From Flavobacteriales bacterium (GTDB taxonomy: Bacteria > Bacteroidota > Bacteroidia > Flavobacteriales_D > Crocinitomicaceae), in assembly GCA_947491305.1 (NCBI GenBank), contig CANLIL010000013.1:1-55756 (forward strand): 55,756 nucleotides of DNA, in the 5' to 3' direction. The first letter of the stretch is position 1, and each line of letters starts with the position of its first letter. The notes under the pieces were generated by a model, which saw nothing but the letters and a program-made list of their open reading frames with translations, had not been told where the DNA came from and made no database searches. Shown here one piece after another: positions 27,085 through 35,296 of this stretch. A program made the position numbers and the translations under genes.

Positions 27085-27963
27085 TTAATCGTCTTTATGA
27101 CCCCTTGGGTGAGCCTGTGAATAAATACTCGTTAACTTTGAAAATGAATTATGCGTATAAATTTGAGTTGCTGATAAATTAGCGTGACCCAACAAATCCT
27201 TTAATGTCTCAAGTCCAGCACCGTTATTTAACATATGAGTAGCAAACGTATGGCGCAAGACATGAGGACTGCATTTATCCAAATTCGTTACTCCACTAAG
27301 GTAATAATTTATTTTTCTATAAACAAACTTAGGATACACTTTATTACCATTATTTAACACAAAAAAATTGGTTGAATTTATAGTCAAATTTTTTAATAAC
27401 GCTTTGTAATCATTAATTTGTTCGTACAAGAAATTTGAAATTGGAATAATTCGTTCTTTATTTCTTTTACCGAGTACTTTAATCTGATTATTTTGAACAT
27501 CCGTCATTTTCAATTGAACAAGTTCACTCAAACGAATTCCTGTTTGATAAAAAAACTCAAACATCAACCGATCTCTTATTCCATTAAAATCATTTGAAAA
27601 TGCCAAATCAAGTTTTTCAGTAATTAATTCAGATTCTTTAGCAAAGGACGGCAATCGTTTTATGTTTTTTGGCCCGTTGACTTTTATCATTGGACTTGTT
27701 TCGATGTGATTTTCTTTTTTTAACCACTTGAAAAAAGAGCGCAAAGAAGAAAGTTTACGATTTACAGATTTGTTTTCTACGCCATTCTCAATCAGATCAA
27801 CCATCCACGCTCTGACCAATTTTGAATGCACTTCTTTTACATCGTTTACAGAAATAAGTTGAGCGAATTCAAAAAATTGTTGAACGTCTTTTGAATACGC
27901 AACAATGGTATGGGATGAATACCTTTTTTCTACTTTTAGATATGTGATAAACTTTTCGAGCAT
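27085..27963 (-). CDS. xerC: Tyrosine recombinase XerC/XerA type
   Basis: This site-specific recombinase resolves chromosome dimers at dif. The 292-residue protein has the N-terminal SAM-like DNA-binding domain (FITYLKVEKRYSSHTIVAYSKDV) and a catalytic domain with the arginine in GIRLSELVQL, the beta-hairpin lysine in VLGKRNKERIIPI, HVLRHTFATHM, LLGHANLSATQIYTH and the nucleophile Y269. All catalytic residues are present. It belongs to the housekeeping Xer class; its neighbours are ribosomal and there are no phage genes, so it is not a mobile-element integrase. The ATG directly follows the T-run of the rpsU terminator, so its expression probably depends on read-through. It lacks a Shine-Dalgarno sequence. 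Confidence 0.93.
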   Translation of the reverse strand: MLEKFITYLKVEKRYSSHTIVAYSKDVQQFFEFAQLISVNDVKEVHSKLVRAWMVDLIENGVENKSVNRKLSSLRSFFKWLKKENHIETSPMIKVNGPKNIKRLPSFAKESELITEKLDLAFSNDFNGIRDRLMFEFFYQTGIRLSELVQLKMTDVQNNQIKVLGKRNKERIIPISNFLYEQINDYKALLKNLTINSTNFFVLNNGNKVYPKFVYRKINYYLSGVTNLDKCSPHVLRHTFATHMLNNGAGLETLKDLLGHANLSATQIYTHNSFSKLTSIYSQAHPRGHKDD

Positions 27964-27988
27964 AAAAAAAGGAGCTATAAGCTCCTTT
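27964..27988 (-). terminator. Terminator after rpsU whose U-tract abuts the xerC ATG
   Basis: AAAGGAGCT and AGCTCCTTT pair around three bases, followed by seven Ts that end immediately before the xerC ATG at 27963. The hairpin follows the rpsU stop by 23 bases. Confidence 0.88.
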
Positions 27989-28011
27989 ACGCAATTTTAT
28001 AAAAATAGTTT

Positions 28012-28203
28012 CTACAATTCTGCAGAACGTAATCTTTGTATATAAGCTGCTTTAATTCTTCCTTGACGATTCGTGATAGAAGGCTTAACGAATTCTTTAC
28101 GACGTCTTAATTCTTTCATGACATGAGTTTTGTCATATTTTTTCTTGTACTTTTTAAGGGCTCTTTCGATGTTTTCTCCCTCTTTTACTGGAATAATTAG
28201 CAT
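28012..28203 (-). CDS. rpsU: Ribosomal protein bS21
   Basis: bS21 sits near the 3' end of 16S rRNA on the small subunit. The 63-residue sequence is typical: IIPVKEGENIERALKKYKKK, then TKVMKELRRR-like residues and a basic C-terminus. In the related Flavobacterium johnsoniae bS21 takes part in hiding the anti-Shine-Dalgarno, and rpsU was reported to keep a Shine-Dalgarno for feedback. Here the 30 bases before the ATG are A/T-rich (ending ATCAAGAT) with no GGAGG-like motif. It has its own strong promoter, overlapping a DnaA-box match, and its own terminator. Confidence 0.96.
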   Translation of the reverse strand: MLIIPVKEGENIERALKKYKKKYDKTHVMKELRRRKEFVKPSITNRQGRIKAAYIQRLRSAEL

Positions 28204-28236
28204 ATCTTGATTATTATTATTTTCTTATTTGGGTTG

Positions 28237-28266
28237 CAAATATATAATTAAATTATTTATCCACAA
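28237..28266 (-). promoter_or_regulatory. Promoter of rpsU
   Basis: TTG (28266-28264), 19 bases and TATATTTG (28244-28237) on the minus strand match the phylum's promoter exactly. The -33 TTG lies just beside the end of the acyl-CoA dehydrogenase gene and inside a DnaA-box match. The leader is about 25-30 bases. Confidence 0.7.
28257..28265 (+). promoter_or_regulatory. Perfect DnaA-box match over the rpsU -33 element
   Basis: TTATCCACA is the strict DnaA consensus 9-mer. It overlaps the TTG of the rpsU promoter, so DnaA binding could compete with RNA polymerase. It is a single box; one such match in a window of this size can arise by chance. Confidence 0.35.
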
Positions 28267-28269
28267 TAC

Positions 28270-29409
28270 TTATTTCAAAATTTCTCGAGAAATTACGATT
28301 TTTTGTATTTCCGAGGTTCCTTCTCCGATTGTCATCAAGCGAGCATCGCGTAAATATTTTTCTGCAGGATATTCTTTTGTATAGCCGTATCCTCCCATTA
28401 TTTGCATCGCTTCATTCCCACATTTAACAGCAACTTCACTTGCGAAATATTTTGCAAAAGCACCTTGTTTAGTTAAATTTTGTTTTCGATTTTTTAAATC
28501 GGCAGCTTGGTAGGTTAATAATTCCGCAGCTTCAACTTCCGTTGCCATGTCCGCTAATTTAAAGCCTATTGCTTGAAAATTTGCGATAGCTTGTCCAAAT
28601 TGCTCACGTTCTTTAGCATACTTTAAAGCAGCTTCATAAGCTCCTCTTGCGACGCCACAACTTAATGCTGCAATTGAAATTCTTCCACCATCTAAAATTT
28701 GCATTGCTTGTTTGAAACCCATTCCAACTTTTCCAATCACTTGACTTTCATGGATTCGAACATTGTCAAAAATTAATTCTGCAGTTTCACTTGCTCTTAC
28801 ACCAAATTTATCTTTGATTTTTACTGCAGAAAAACCAGGCGTCCCCTTTTCTACAATAAATGCTGTTATTCCATTGCTGTCTAATAAATCACCTGTTCTG
28901 ATTAGCACAACCGCAACATCACCTGACAAACCATGTGTGATCCAATTTTTTGAGCCGTTAATCACCCAGTATTCACCATCTTTAACACCTACAGTTTTCA
29001 TCCGCATGGCATCAGATCCTGTATTTGCTTCTGTTAATCCCCAGGCTCCGATCCATTCTCCAGAAGCTAATTTTGGTAAATATTTTTTCTTTTGTTCTTC
29101 CGACCCATGGTAGTAAATATGACCTGTACACAACGAATTGTGAGCTGCAACACTTAAACCTACTCCACCGCACACTTTTCCTAACTCGATTAAAGCTGTT
29201 GCATATTCAAAATATCCAAAACCTGAACCACCGTATTCTTCAGGTATATAGATGCCTAGCAAACCTAATTCTCCCATTTTCTTCATGGTTTCAACAGGGA
29301 AAAATTCGTCTGCATCCCATTTGTTCATATAAGGTTTTATTTCTTTTTCAGCAAAATCACGCACCATTTGTGCAATCATTTGTTGGTTTTCATTTAATTC
29401 AAAATTCAT
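28270..29409 (-). CDS. Acyl-CoA dehydrogenase (short/branched-chain type)
   Basis: This FAD enzyme introduces the 2,3 double bond in acyl-CoA during fatty acid or branched-chain amino acid breakdown. The 379-residue protein has the full fold: the N-terminal helical part, GAWGLTEANTGSDAMRMKT (FAD/substrate contact), the middle beta domain with NWITHGLSGDVAVV, and the C-terminal GGYGYTKEYPAEKYLRDARL. The catalytic glutamate is E363 in IGEGTSEIQ, the position used by short- and medium-chain members. Substrate chain length is not clear from sequence alone. It follows apt by 33 bases, so co-transcription is possible though the functions are unrelated. Confidence 0.93.
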   Translation of the reverse strand: MNFELNENQQMIAQMVRDFAEKEIKPYMNKWDADEFFPVETMKKMGELGLLGIYIPEEYGGSGFGYFEYATALIELGKVCGGVGLSVAAHNSLCTGHIYYHGSEEQKKKYLPKLASGEWIGAWGLTEANTGSDAMRMKTVGVKDGEYWVINGSKNWITHGLSGDVAVVLIRTGDLLDSNGITAFIVEKGTPGFSAVKIKDKFGVRASETAELIFDNVRIHESQVIGKVGMGFKQAMQILDGGRISIAALSCGVARGAYEAALKYAKEREQFGQAIANFQAIGFKLADMATEVEAAELLTYQAADLKNRKQNLTKQGAFAKYFASEVAVKCGNEAMQIMGGYGYTKEYPAEKYLRDARLMTIGEGTSEIQKIVISREILK

Positions 29410-29442
29410 AAAGAACGGTGTTAAATTTTTAAGTATTATGCC

Positions 29443-29973
29443 TTAATAGCGAGCTAAATTAACAATATTATCAGTGTAATTTTTTAATTTCTCTTCCCCA
29501 TTTAAAAAATCAAGGGAAACTAAAAAATTGAATCCGGCTACTATTCCTCCAGACTTCAATATCAGTTCTGCTGCTGCCGCTGCTGAACCTCCTGTAGCGA
29601 GTAAATCGTCGTGAATCAATACCTTGTCCCCTTCAGAAATAGCATCCGTGTGCATTTCAATTGTTGCACTACCGTATTCTAGTTCATAGGAAAAACTAAT
29701 TTTATCGTAAGGTAATTTACCTTGTTTTCTAATTAATATAAATGGAATTCCTAATCGCATTGCCAAAGGATAACCAAACAAAAAACCTCTGCTTTCAATT
29801 CCTGCAATCGCTTTTAAATCAGCTAATTTGTAAAGTTTTTCTAAATGATCTAAAACTGCATTCGAAATTTCTGGATTCAACATGATTGTTGAAATATCTT
29901 TAAACAAGATTCCTTCTTTAGGGAAATTAGGAACATCTCGTATAATAGATTTTAACTGTTGTTCAATATTCAT
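29443..29973 (-). CDS. apt: Adenine phosphoribosyltransferase
   Basis: Apt salvages adenine to AMP using PRPP in the cytoplasm. The 176-residue protein shows the family features FPKEGILFKDISTIM, GIESRGFLFGYPLAMRLGIPF, IRKQGKLPY and the PRPP loop HDDLLATGGSAAAAAELI. Length is typical. The start codon follows the helix-hairpin-helix gene by one base, placing apt in one operon with it and with the permease. Confidence 0.96.
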   Translation of the reverse strand: MNIEQQLKSIIRDVPNFPKEGILFKDISTIMLNPEISNAVLDHLEKLYKLADLKAIAGIESRGFLFGYPLAMRLGIPFILIRKQGKLPYDKISFSYELEYGSATIEMHTDAISEGDKVLIHDDLLATGGSAAAAAELILKSGGIVAGFNFLVSLDFLNGEEKLKNYTDNIVNLARY

Positions 29974-29974
29974 T

Positions 29975-30847
29975 CTACAAAGATAGGTATGGTTTTAATT
30001 TTTCAAACAATTCTTCGTCAATTAATACACATTCTTTTATTTCTTCAATTTTTTTAAAGGAACCACCTTTCTGAATTCTCATTTTAACAAGTGCATTAGC
30101 TAGATTCCAAGTAAAATACGGATGTGTTTTAAACTCAGGAGATGTTGCAGTATTAATATTTATTTTACGAATATCTTGAGGCGTGATAAAAAGTAAGTCT
30201 TGAATGGCATTTAATTTTTCCAAGTCAAATTTCCAAACCTCTAATAATTGATTTTTTGAATAGAACCCACCTATTTTCTCTCTATATTTGATAATGTTTT
30301 TGGCGAAAAAACCACCTATTCCAGGTAAAGTTTCTAGTTCCTCTTGGGATGCTGTATTAATAAAGATTAATTGCTTTTTTTCTTTCTCAATTGATTTTAA
30401 TTCAAAATCATGCGCATTATTTTTCTTTTCTGAATAAAATGTAGAATCTTTAATTAATTCATAAAGTTGGTTTGGAATAACAAAGATTTTTTTCAATTGT
30501 TCGTTTGAATAAATTCCTCTCTTCGTAAATTTAAGGATGATCGCTGTTTGTTTTTTAGAAAGGCCTAATTCCATCCATTCGTTTTCAGAATAGGTATTTG
30601 GATTAAATTTCTTTGGTGGTTTCTTATATTTTTTTTTGAAGGAAGTATATTTTTTATAATAATTATTTTTTTTAAATGTATAATTATTTCTCAACTGATT
30701 AAGCTTATAAGCATTAACAGTAATATTTTCGCTTGGATGAAAATATAGTACTATGCGTGGAACAAATAAGATTATCAACGCAGCACAAATAAATAAATAC
30801 ACGCCTCTTCTATTTCTAGCTGAGACAAAAAAAGATGGTGGTTTCAC
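29975..30847 (-). CDS. Membrane-anchored helix-hairpin-helix protein (ComEA-like repeats)
   Basis: The 290-residue protein has an N-terminal membrane segment (GVYLFICAALIILFVPRIVL), a basic Lys/Tyr-rich stretch, and then HhH motifs: LSKKQTAIILKFTKRG, the ComEA-type INTASQEELETLPGIGGF with FFAKNIIKYREKIGGF, and a degenerate third near the end. HhH motifs bind DNA backbone, so the protein may hold DNA at the outer face of the membrane, as ComEA does in uptake; this is inference. No other competence gene is in view. The start is GTG, and GTGA overlaps the permease stop by four bases, which points to translational coupling. Confidence 0.82.
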   Translation of the reverse strand: MKPPSFFVSARNRRGVYLFICAALIILFVPRIVLYFHPSENITVNAYKLNQLRNNYTFKKNNYYKKYTSFKKKYKKPPKKFNPNTYSENEWMELGLSKKQTAIILKFTKRGIYSNEQLKKIFVIPNQLYELIKDSTFYSEKKNNAHDFELKSIEKEKKQLIFINTASQEELETLPGIGGFFAKNIIKYREKIGGFYSKNQLLEVWKFDLEKLNAIQDLLFITPQDIRKININTATSPEFKTHPYFTWNLANALVKMRIQKGGSFKKIEEIKECVLIDEELFEKLKPYLSL

Positions 30848-32271
30848 TTTTTGTTATTAAAATAGTAAATTGGCAATCCTAATGCTATAATTATTAAACT
30901 TATCCCTGAATTTCTAGTATCGTATACCAACAAATCTATGCAAATAAATGCAGTTAGAACGCAATAAACAATTGGAATATACGGATAGCCAAAAGCTTTA
31001 TATGGTCGTTCAGTTTCTGGTTCTTTTTTCCGCAATACAAATAAACCTGCGATAGTTAGAATGTAAAATATTAAAGAGGCAAACGTTGAGAAAACTATTA
31101 AGTCTTTATAAGTCCCGGTTAAACATAAAACAGAAGCCCAGGCGCACTGAATCCACAATGCAATTCCAGGTACATTAAACGAATTTATGTTTTTAGCTTT
31201 TTTAAAGAAGAGGCCGTCTTTTGACATCGCATAAAACAATCGTGATCCTGCTAAAATCAATCCATTGTTACATCCAAAAGTTGAAATCATTATTAATATT
31301 GCCATTATTGAAGCGCCAATTCCTCCAAAAATTACTGAAGCAGCTGCAGCACCAACTCGGTCATTTTGAGCAAATTTTATTCCATGATCAAGAACAGTTG
31401 AGCCTTCAGGATTTCCAGTAGGTAAAATTGCCAAATAGGCTAAATTTGCTAGGATGTAAATCATTGTAACAATCAACGTTCCCAAAAACAAACTTCTAGG
31501 AATATTTTTTTTAGGTTCTTTTATTTCTCCAGCTATAAAAGTTACATTGTTCCATGCGTCAGAAGAAAATAATGAATTAATAATTGTAGAGCCCATTGCA
31601 CCTAACAATGCAAAACCTACTAAAGGCTTAGCAGAAACAAATTTTCCGTTTTCATCCAGCATCGTTCGAGAGGCATCCCAAATATTTTGAAAATTACGCG
31701 CTAATGTATCTGTTTTGAAAGCGTATGCAAATCCAAGAACAATAAGCGCAAATAGCGCACTTACTTTAGCAGTAGTAAAGATGAGTTGAATTATTTTTCC
31801 ATTTTCAACACCTCTTGAATTGATAAATGTTAAAAAAACAATCATTAAAATGGCTAGTAATTGAGCAAATGTAATTTCAAAGGAACTTCCTATATTGAAA
31901 AATGCTGTATTTAAATCCGGAAAAAAAACTGCAGTATATTTTGCAAAAGCAACAGCTACTGCTGCAATAACTCCTGTTTGAATTACCGTAAAGACTGTCC
32001 ATCCGTACAAGAATGAAATTAATCGACCGTAGGCTCGTTGAATATAAACATATTGTCCACCAGCATTTGGCATCATACCCGCTAATTCACCGTAACTCAA
32101 AGCTGCAAAAACGGTGATTAAGCCTGTTATTAGCCAAAGCACTAACATCCAACCAACAGAACCAATGTCGCGCATCATGAGGGTTGTGACAATAAAAATA
32201 CCAGAACCAATCATTGATCCTGCAACAATACTTGTTGCATCAGCTAAGCCAAGTGTTCTTTTTAATTCCAT
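30844..32271 (-). CDS. APC superfamily amino acid permease
   Basis: The 475-residue protein has the twelve-helix APC layout, starting with GLADATSIVAGSMIGSGIFIV (the GxGIF-containing unwound TM1) and EYLA-like ELAGMMPNAGGQYVYIQRAYG in TM3. The C-terminal end is KEPETERPYKAFGYPYIPIVY, a stretch shared with LAT/SteT-type exchangers. It should move amino acids across the inner membrane; the substrate is not determined. It is 14 bases downstream of a second permease and shares four bases with the HhH gene, so these genes with apt form one operon. Confidence 0.92.
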   Translation of the reverse strand: MELKRTLGLADATSIVAGSMIGSGIFIVTTLMMRDIGSVGWMLVLWLITGLITVFAALSYGELAGMMPNAGGQYVYIQRAYGRLISFLYGWTVFTVIQTGVIAAVAVAFAKYTAVFFPDLNTAFFNIGSSFEITFAQLLAILMIVFLTFINSRGVENGKIIQLIFTTAKVSALFALIVLGFAYAFKTDTLARNFQNIWDASRTMLDENGKFVSAKPLVGFALLGAMGSTIINSLFSSDAWNNVTFIAGEIKEPKKNIPRSLFLGTLIVTMIYILANLAYLAILPTGNPEGSTVLDHGIKFAQNDRVGAAAASVIFGGIGASIMAILIMISTFGCNNGLILAGSRLFYAMSKDGLFFKKAKNINSFNVPGIALWIQCAWASVLCLTGTYKDLIVFSTFASLIFYILTIAGLFVLRKKEPETERPYKAFGYPYIPIVYCVLTAFICIDLLVYDTRNSGISLIIIALGLPIYYFNNKK

Positions 32272-32285
32272 TTTTTAAAAAGAAA

Positions 32286-34103
32286 TTAATCTTCTAATTC
32301 TTCTGATGCATTTACGATGGCATCATGACCTTTCAAAGACTGTTCAAATTCCCATTCATTTAAATGACTGTGTCTTCTTGAGTATAGGAAATAAACGATT
32401 ACACCTAATATTGTCCAAACGATAAATGCGACCCAAGTTTCCGGTCTAACAAAATACATCAATCCAACATTAAACATCACACCTAAAGGCCCAATAATGT
32501 ATAATCCAGGCGTTTTAAATGGCCTGTCTAAATGTGGTTGTTTAACTCTTAATACAACAACAGCCAAAGAAATCATGGAGAAAGCTAATAATGTACCCAT
32601 AGAACACATTTCAGAAACACTATTTATTGGTGTAACCGCAGCAACAACTGAAATAATTCCACCAACTAAAAATGTGCTTCTAGATGGGGTTTTGTATTTC
32701 GGATGAATAAAACCAAACATTTTCTTTGGTAAAAGACCATCCTTTGCCATTCCAAGGAAAATTCGTGTTTGACCTAACATCATAACAAGCATCACTGAGA
32801 TTAAACCTGCCGTGGCTGCGATAACAATGATGTAAACAGCCCAAGTTAAACCAACACCTGCAAAAGCTGATGCTACTGGCGCACGCATGTCTAATTCATT
32901 ATATTTAACCATTCCTGTTAAAACCAAGGACACTAAAATATAGAGGACAGTACAAATAATCAAAGATGCCATAATAGCAAATGGGATGTCTTTTTTAGGG
33001 TTTTTAGCTTCACCTGCTTGTGTTGAAACAGCATCGAAACCAATGTATGCGAAGAAAACAATTGTAGCAGCTGTTAACACTCCTCCAATTCCAAAATGAC
33101 TATCCCCTTTATAATCCGTGTATTCATTAGGGATGAAAGGCGTCCAGTTTGCTGTATTGATATAGAAAGCACCTGCAATAATTACAAATAAAACAACAGC
33201 AACTTTTAAAATAACAATAATGTTGTTAGTTTTAGCAGCTTCCTTGATACCTTTTACTAAAATAGATGTTACAACCCAGGTAATTAAAAACGCAGGTAAA
33301 TTGATAGCAAAACCAGAAAAACTAGTATTGGAGTAGTGTTTATTTAATTCAGCCATGTTGGAACCATTCGCTAAATCAATCATTGTAACAGGGCTCTTTG
33401 CTTCTTTTACTAAACCAAAAGCTTCTTTTGAACTTCGTAAGCCTTCTTTCATTGTTTGCATATCAGGCAAAGAAGATTGAATGTATTTTACTACTTCTTT
33501 ACTGTTATGTAAACCCATCGATTTGAGCGCTTCTTTCTTTTCTACCAAGGCATTTTTCAAAGTCGCTAAATCTAATTTTGGATTGATTGATGCTAAATAT
33601 TCTTGAATTTGAGTCACACCCATTGCGTCCGTAATAGTAGCTTTAGCAGTTGTAGCATCCATCATTAACCAAATGGGTAAATGAACATGAAATAAGTCTA
33701 ACAATTTTCCAAAATAACCACTCCAACTTACTGCAACAGTGGTTGCTCCCATCATATATTCTAAAATCAAGTTCCACCCAATAATCCAAGCGAAAATTTC
33801 ACCTACTGTCCCATATGAATATGCGTAAGCGGAACCTTCAACTGGAAGAACTGATGAAAACTCGGCATAACATAGTGAAGCGAATAAACAACCAATACCA
33901 GCAATCACAAATGCAAGTGCAAGAGCTGGTCCCGCATGATCATGAGCTGCTATCCCGGTTAAAGTAAAGATTCCTCCACCTATAATTGCTCCAATTCCTA
34001 ACGAAGTCAAACCCCATCTTCCTAAGATACGGTTCAAACTACTTTTTTTCATTTCTGCCTCAAATAAGGCCATCGGTTTTTTACGCCACGGACTTCTAGC
34101 CAT
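32286..34103 (-). CDS. APC superfamily amino acid permease with a large loop insertion (CAT-like)
   Basis: The 605-residue transporter has TM1 LGIGAIIGGGIFTLTGIAAH and the CAT-type segment CYAEFSSVLPVEGSAYAYSY. Between the third and fourth helix groups (about residues 148-262) lies a hydrophilic, mostly helical insert with LKNALVEKKEALKSMG and a run of Ser, Lys and Glu, which most bacterial relatives lack or have shorter. The later core is regular, with VFFAYIGFDAVSTQAGEAKNP. Basic amino acids are a likely substrate by family. It opens the permease-HhH-apt operon behind a promoter of the TTG-N17-TATCTTTA form. Confidence 0.9.
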   Translation of the reverse strand: MARSPWRKKPMALFEAEMKKSSLNRILGRWGLTSLGIGAIIGGGIFTLTGIAAHDHAGPALALAFVIAGIGCLFASLCYAEFSSVLPVEGSAYAYSYGTVGEIFAWIIGWNLILEYMMGATTVAVSWSGYFGKLLDLFHVHLPIWLMMDATTAKATITDAMGVTQIQEYLASINPKLDLATLKNALVEKKEALKSMGLHNSKEVVKYIQSSLPDMQTMKEGLRSSKEAFGLVKEAKSPVTMIDLANGSNMAELNKHYSNTSFSGFAINLPAFLITWVVTSILVKGIKEAAKTNNIIVILKVAVVLFVIIAGAFYINTANWTPFIPNEYTDYKGDSHFGIGGVLTAATIVFFAYIGFDAVSTQAGEAKNPKKDIPFAIMASLIICTVLYILVSLVLTGMVKYNELDMRAPVASAFAGVGLTWAVYIIVIAATAGLISVMLVMMLGQTRIFLGMAKDGLLPKKMFGFIHPKYKTPSRSTFLVGGIISVVAAVTPINSVSEMCSMGTLLAFSMISLAVVVLRVKQPHLDRPFKTPGLYIIGPLGVMFNVGLMYFVRPETWVAFIVWTILGVIVYFLYSRRHSHLNEWEFEQSLKGHDAIVNASEELED

Positions 34104-34129
34104 CGTTTGTTTTAATTTTGGTTAAGCTA

Positions 34130-34157
34130 TAAAGATAGAAAAAATCTCTGAAATCAA
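34130..34157 (-). promoter_or_regulatory. Probable promoter of the permease operon
   Basis: TTG (34157-34155), 17 bases and TATCTTTA (34137-34130) on the minus strand; the last base differs from TAnnTTTG. It lies about 27 bases ahead of the ATG at 34103. Confidence 0.5.
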
Positions 34158-34166
34158 ATGATATAT

Positions 34167-35048
34167 TTATAAAATGGAGAATGTTTCTTCCAAGGTTTTG
34201 GGATTGTAACCTAATTCTGTTTTTGCTTTTGAAATATCAAAACCTGTTTTGGGTGGGCGCTTGGCCGGTTGATTCAAATTTAAACTATTTGATTTTGTCA
34301 ATTTTTTTGTTGAAAGGTTAAAATAGTGTGCGATTTTCTCTACAATTTCATAAACAGAAAAAGTCGTTGGCCCTGAAATATGAAAAATCCCTATTTTACT
34401 TAATTCACAAATACGAATACACGCCCAAGCAAGGTCACTTGCCCAAGTTGGGGCTCGAAATTGATCGTCAATAATTGCTAGCTCTTGTTCTTTTTCAAGC
34501 GCATCTTTTGCCCAATAAACAATATTACTTCTCGATAAATTATTTGCTGTACCGTATACAATAATGGTGCGAACAATAGACCAATTTGTATTCGATGAAG
34601 CATTCAATAACTGCTCAGCATTTACTTTTGATAACGCATAAACACTTAAAGGGTTCACAAGATCATCTTCTTTGTAATTTCCTTTTTCACCATCAAAAAC
34701 AAAATCTGTGGAAAGCAATTGAAAATGAGTATTGTACTTTATTGAAGCTTCAAATAAAAGTTGTACAGATTCATAATTTATTCGATTGCATTCGTCAGGC
34801 TGTTGTTCGCACTGGTCAACATTAGTCATAGCTGCTGTATGGATGACATGTGTCGGATTGAATTGATTGAAAATAGCTTCAATTTCAACTACATTAGAAA
34901 TATCCATTTGTTGATAGTTTGCATCAGCGCAAAGAGGATTTCGATTCTCTCCTTTTGAAGTTGCTAAAAAAGTAGTAGAAGAGTTATTTAATTGATCGAC
35001 GATTTTCTGACCAAGTAAGCCATTTGAACCTGTTATAAGTATTCTCAT
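34167..35048 (-). CDS. NAD(P)-dependent sugar reductase, RmlD (dTDP-4-dehydrorhamnose reductase) type
   Basis: The 293-residue extended SDR begins with ILITGSNGLLGQKIV and has the RmlD-like TDFVFDGEKGNYKEDD, NPLSVYALSKVNAEQLL (Y and K of the active site) and FRAPTWASDLAWA. These are the features of the final reductase of dTDP-L-rhamnose synthesis. The matching dehydratase RfbB is in the sugar operon near 46 kb, but RmlA and RmlC are not in the window. Some members with this sequence act on other nucleotide sugars, so the substrate is open. It lies 11 bases after the PspC-like gene. Confidence 0.85.
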   Translation of the reverse strand: MRILITGSNGLLGQKIVDQLNNSSTTFLATSKGENRNPLCADANYQQMDISNVVEIEAIFNQFNPTHVIHTAAMTNVDQCEQQPDECNRINYESVQLLFEASIKYNTHFQLLSTDFVFDGEKGNYKEDDLVNPLSVYALSKVNAEQLLNASSNTNWSIVRTIIVYGTANNLSRSNIVYWAKDALEKEQELAIIDDQFRAPTWASDLAWACIRICELSKIGIFHISGPTTFSVYEIVEKIAHYFNLSTKKLTKSNSLNLNQPAKRPPKTGFDISKAKTELGYNPKTLEETFSIL

Positions 35049-35059
35049 TTATTATTTAA

Positions 35060-35296
35060 TTACAATTCCCAAATTGAATTTCTTCGTTTTTTTTGAAATT
35101 TAAAATAATGTTTATGTTCTAAGATCCAAGCCATTGCAATATAAAGAACTAAAGGCGAACCCAATGTTACAAACGAAGTGTACATAAATCCTAATCGAAC
35201 TTTTGAAGATTCTATACCTAGTTTTTTTGCCCACCAAGAACAAACGCCAAAAGAGCGTAACTCAAAAAAAAACAATATTTTTTGTATCAATTTCAT
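35060..35296 (-). CDS. Small PspC-domain-like membrane protein
   Basis: From the ATG at 35296 the product has 78 residues. It starts with MKLIQKILFFFELRSFGVCS, contains the PspC-like GIESSKVRLGFMYTSFVTLG, and then a hydrophobic helix (PLVLYIAMAWIL), followed by a basic tail (FKFQKKRRNS). PspC proteins are envelope-stress membrane proteins; the resemblance is over the core motif only. The ATG overlaps the stop of the DUF2851 gene as ATGA, so the longer frame beginning inside that gene is not needed. Confidence 0.75.
   Translation of the reverse strand: MKLIQKILFFFELRSFGVCSWWAKKLGIESSKVRLGFMYTSFVTLGSPLVLYIAMAWILEHKHYFKFQKKRRNSIWEL

Noticed and set aside
27085-27963. Tyrosine recombinase as a sign of a mobile element or integron
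   Set aside because: It sits in a conserved housekeeping context with hpf and rpsU, has the length of XerC, and has no attachment repeats or cargo nearby.
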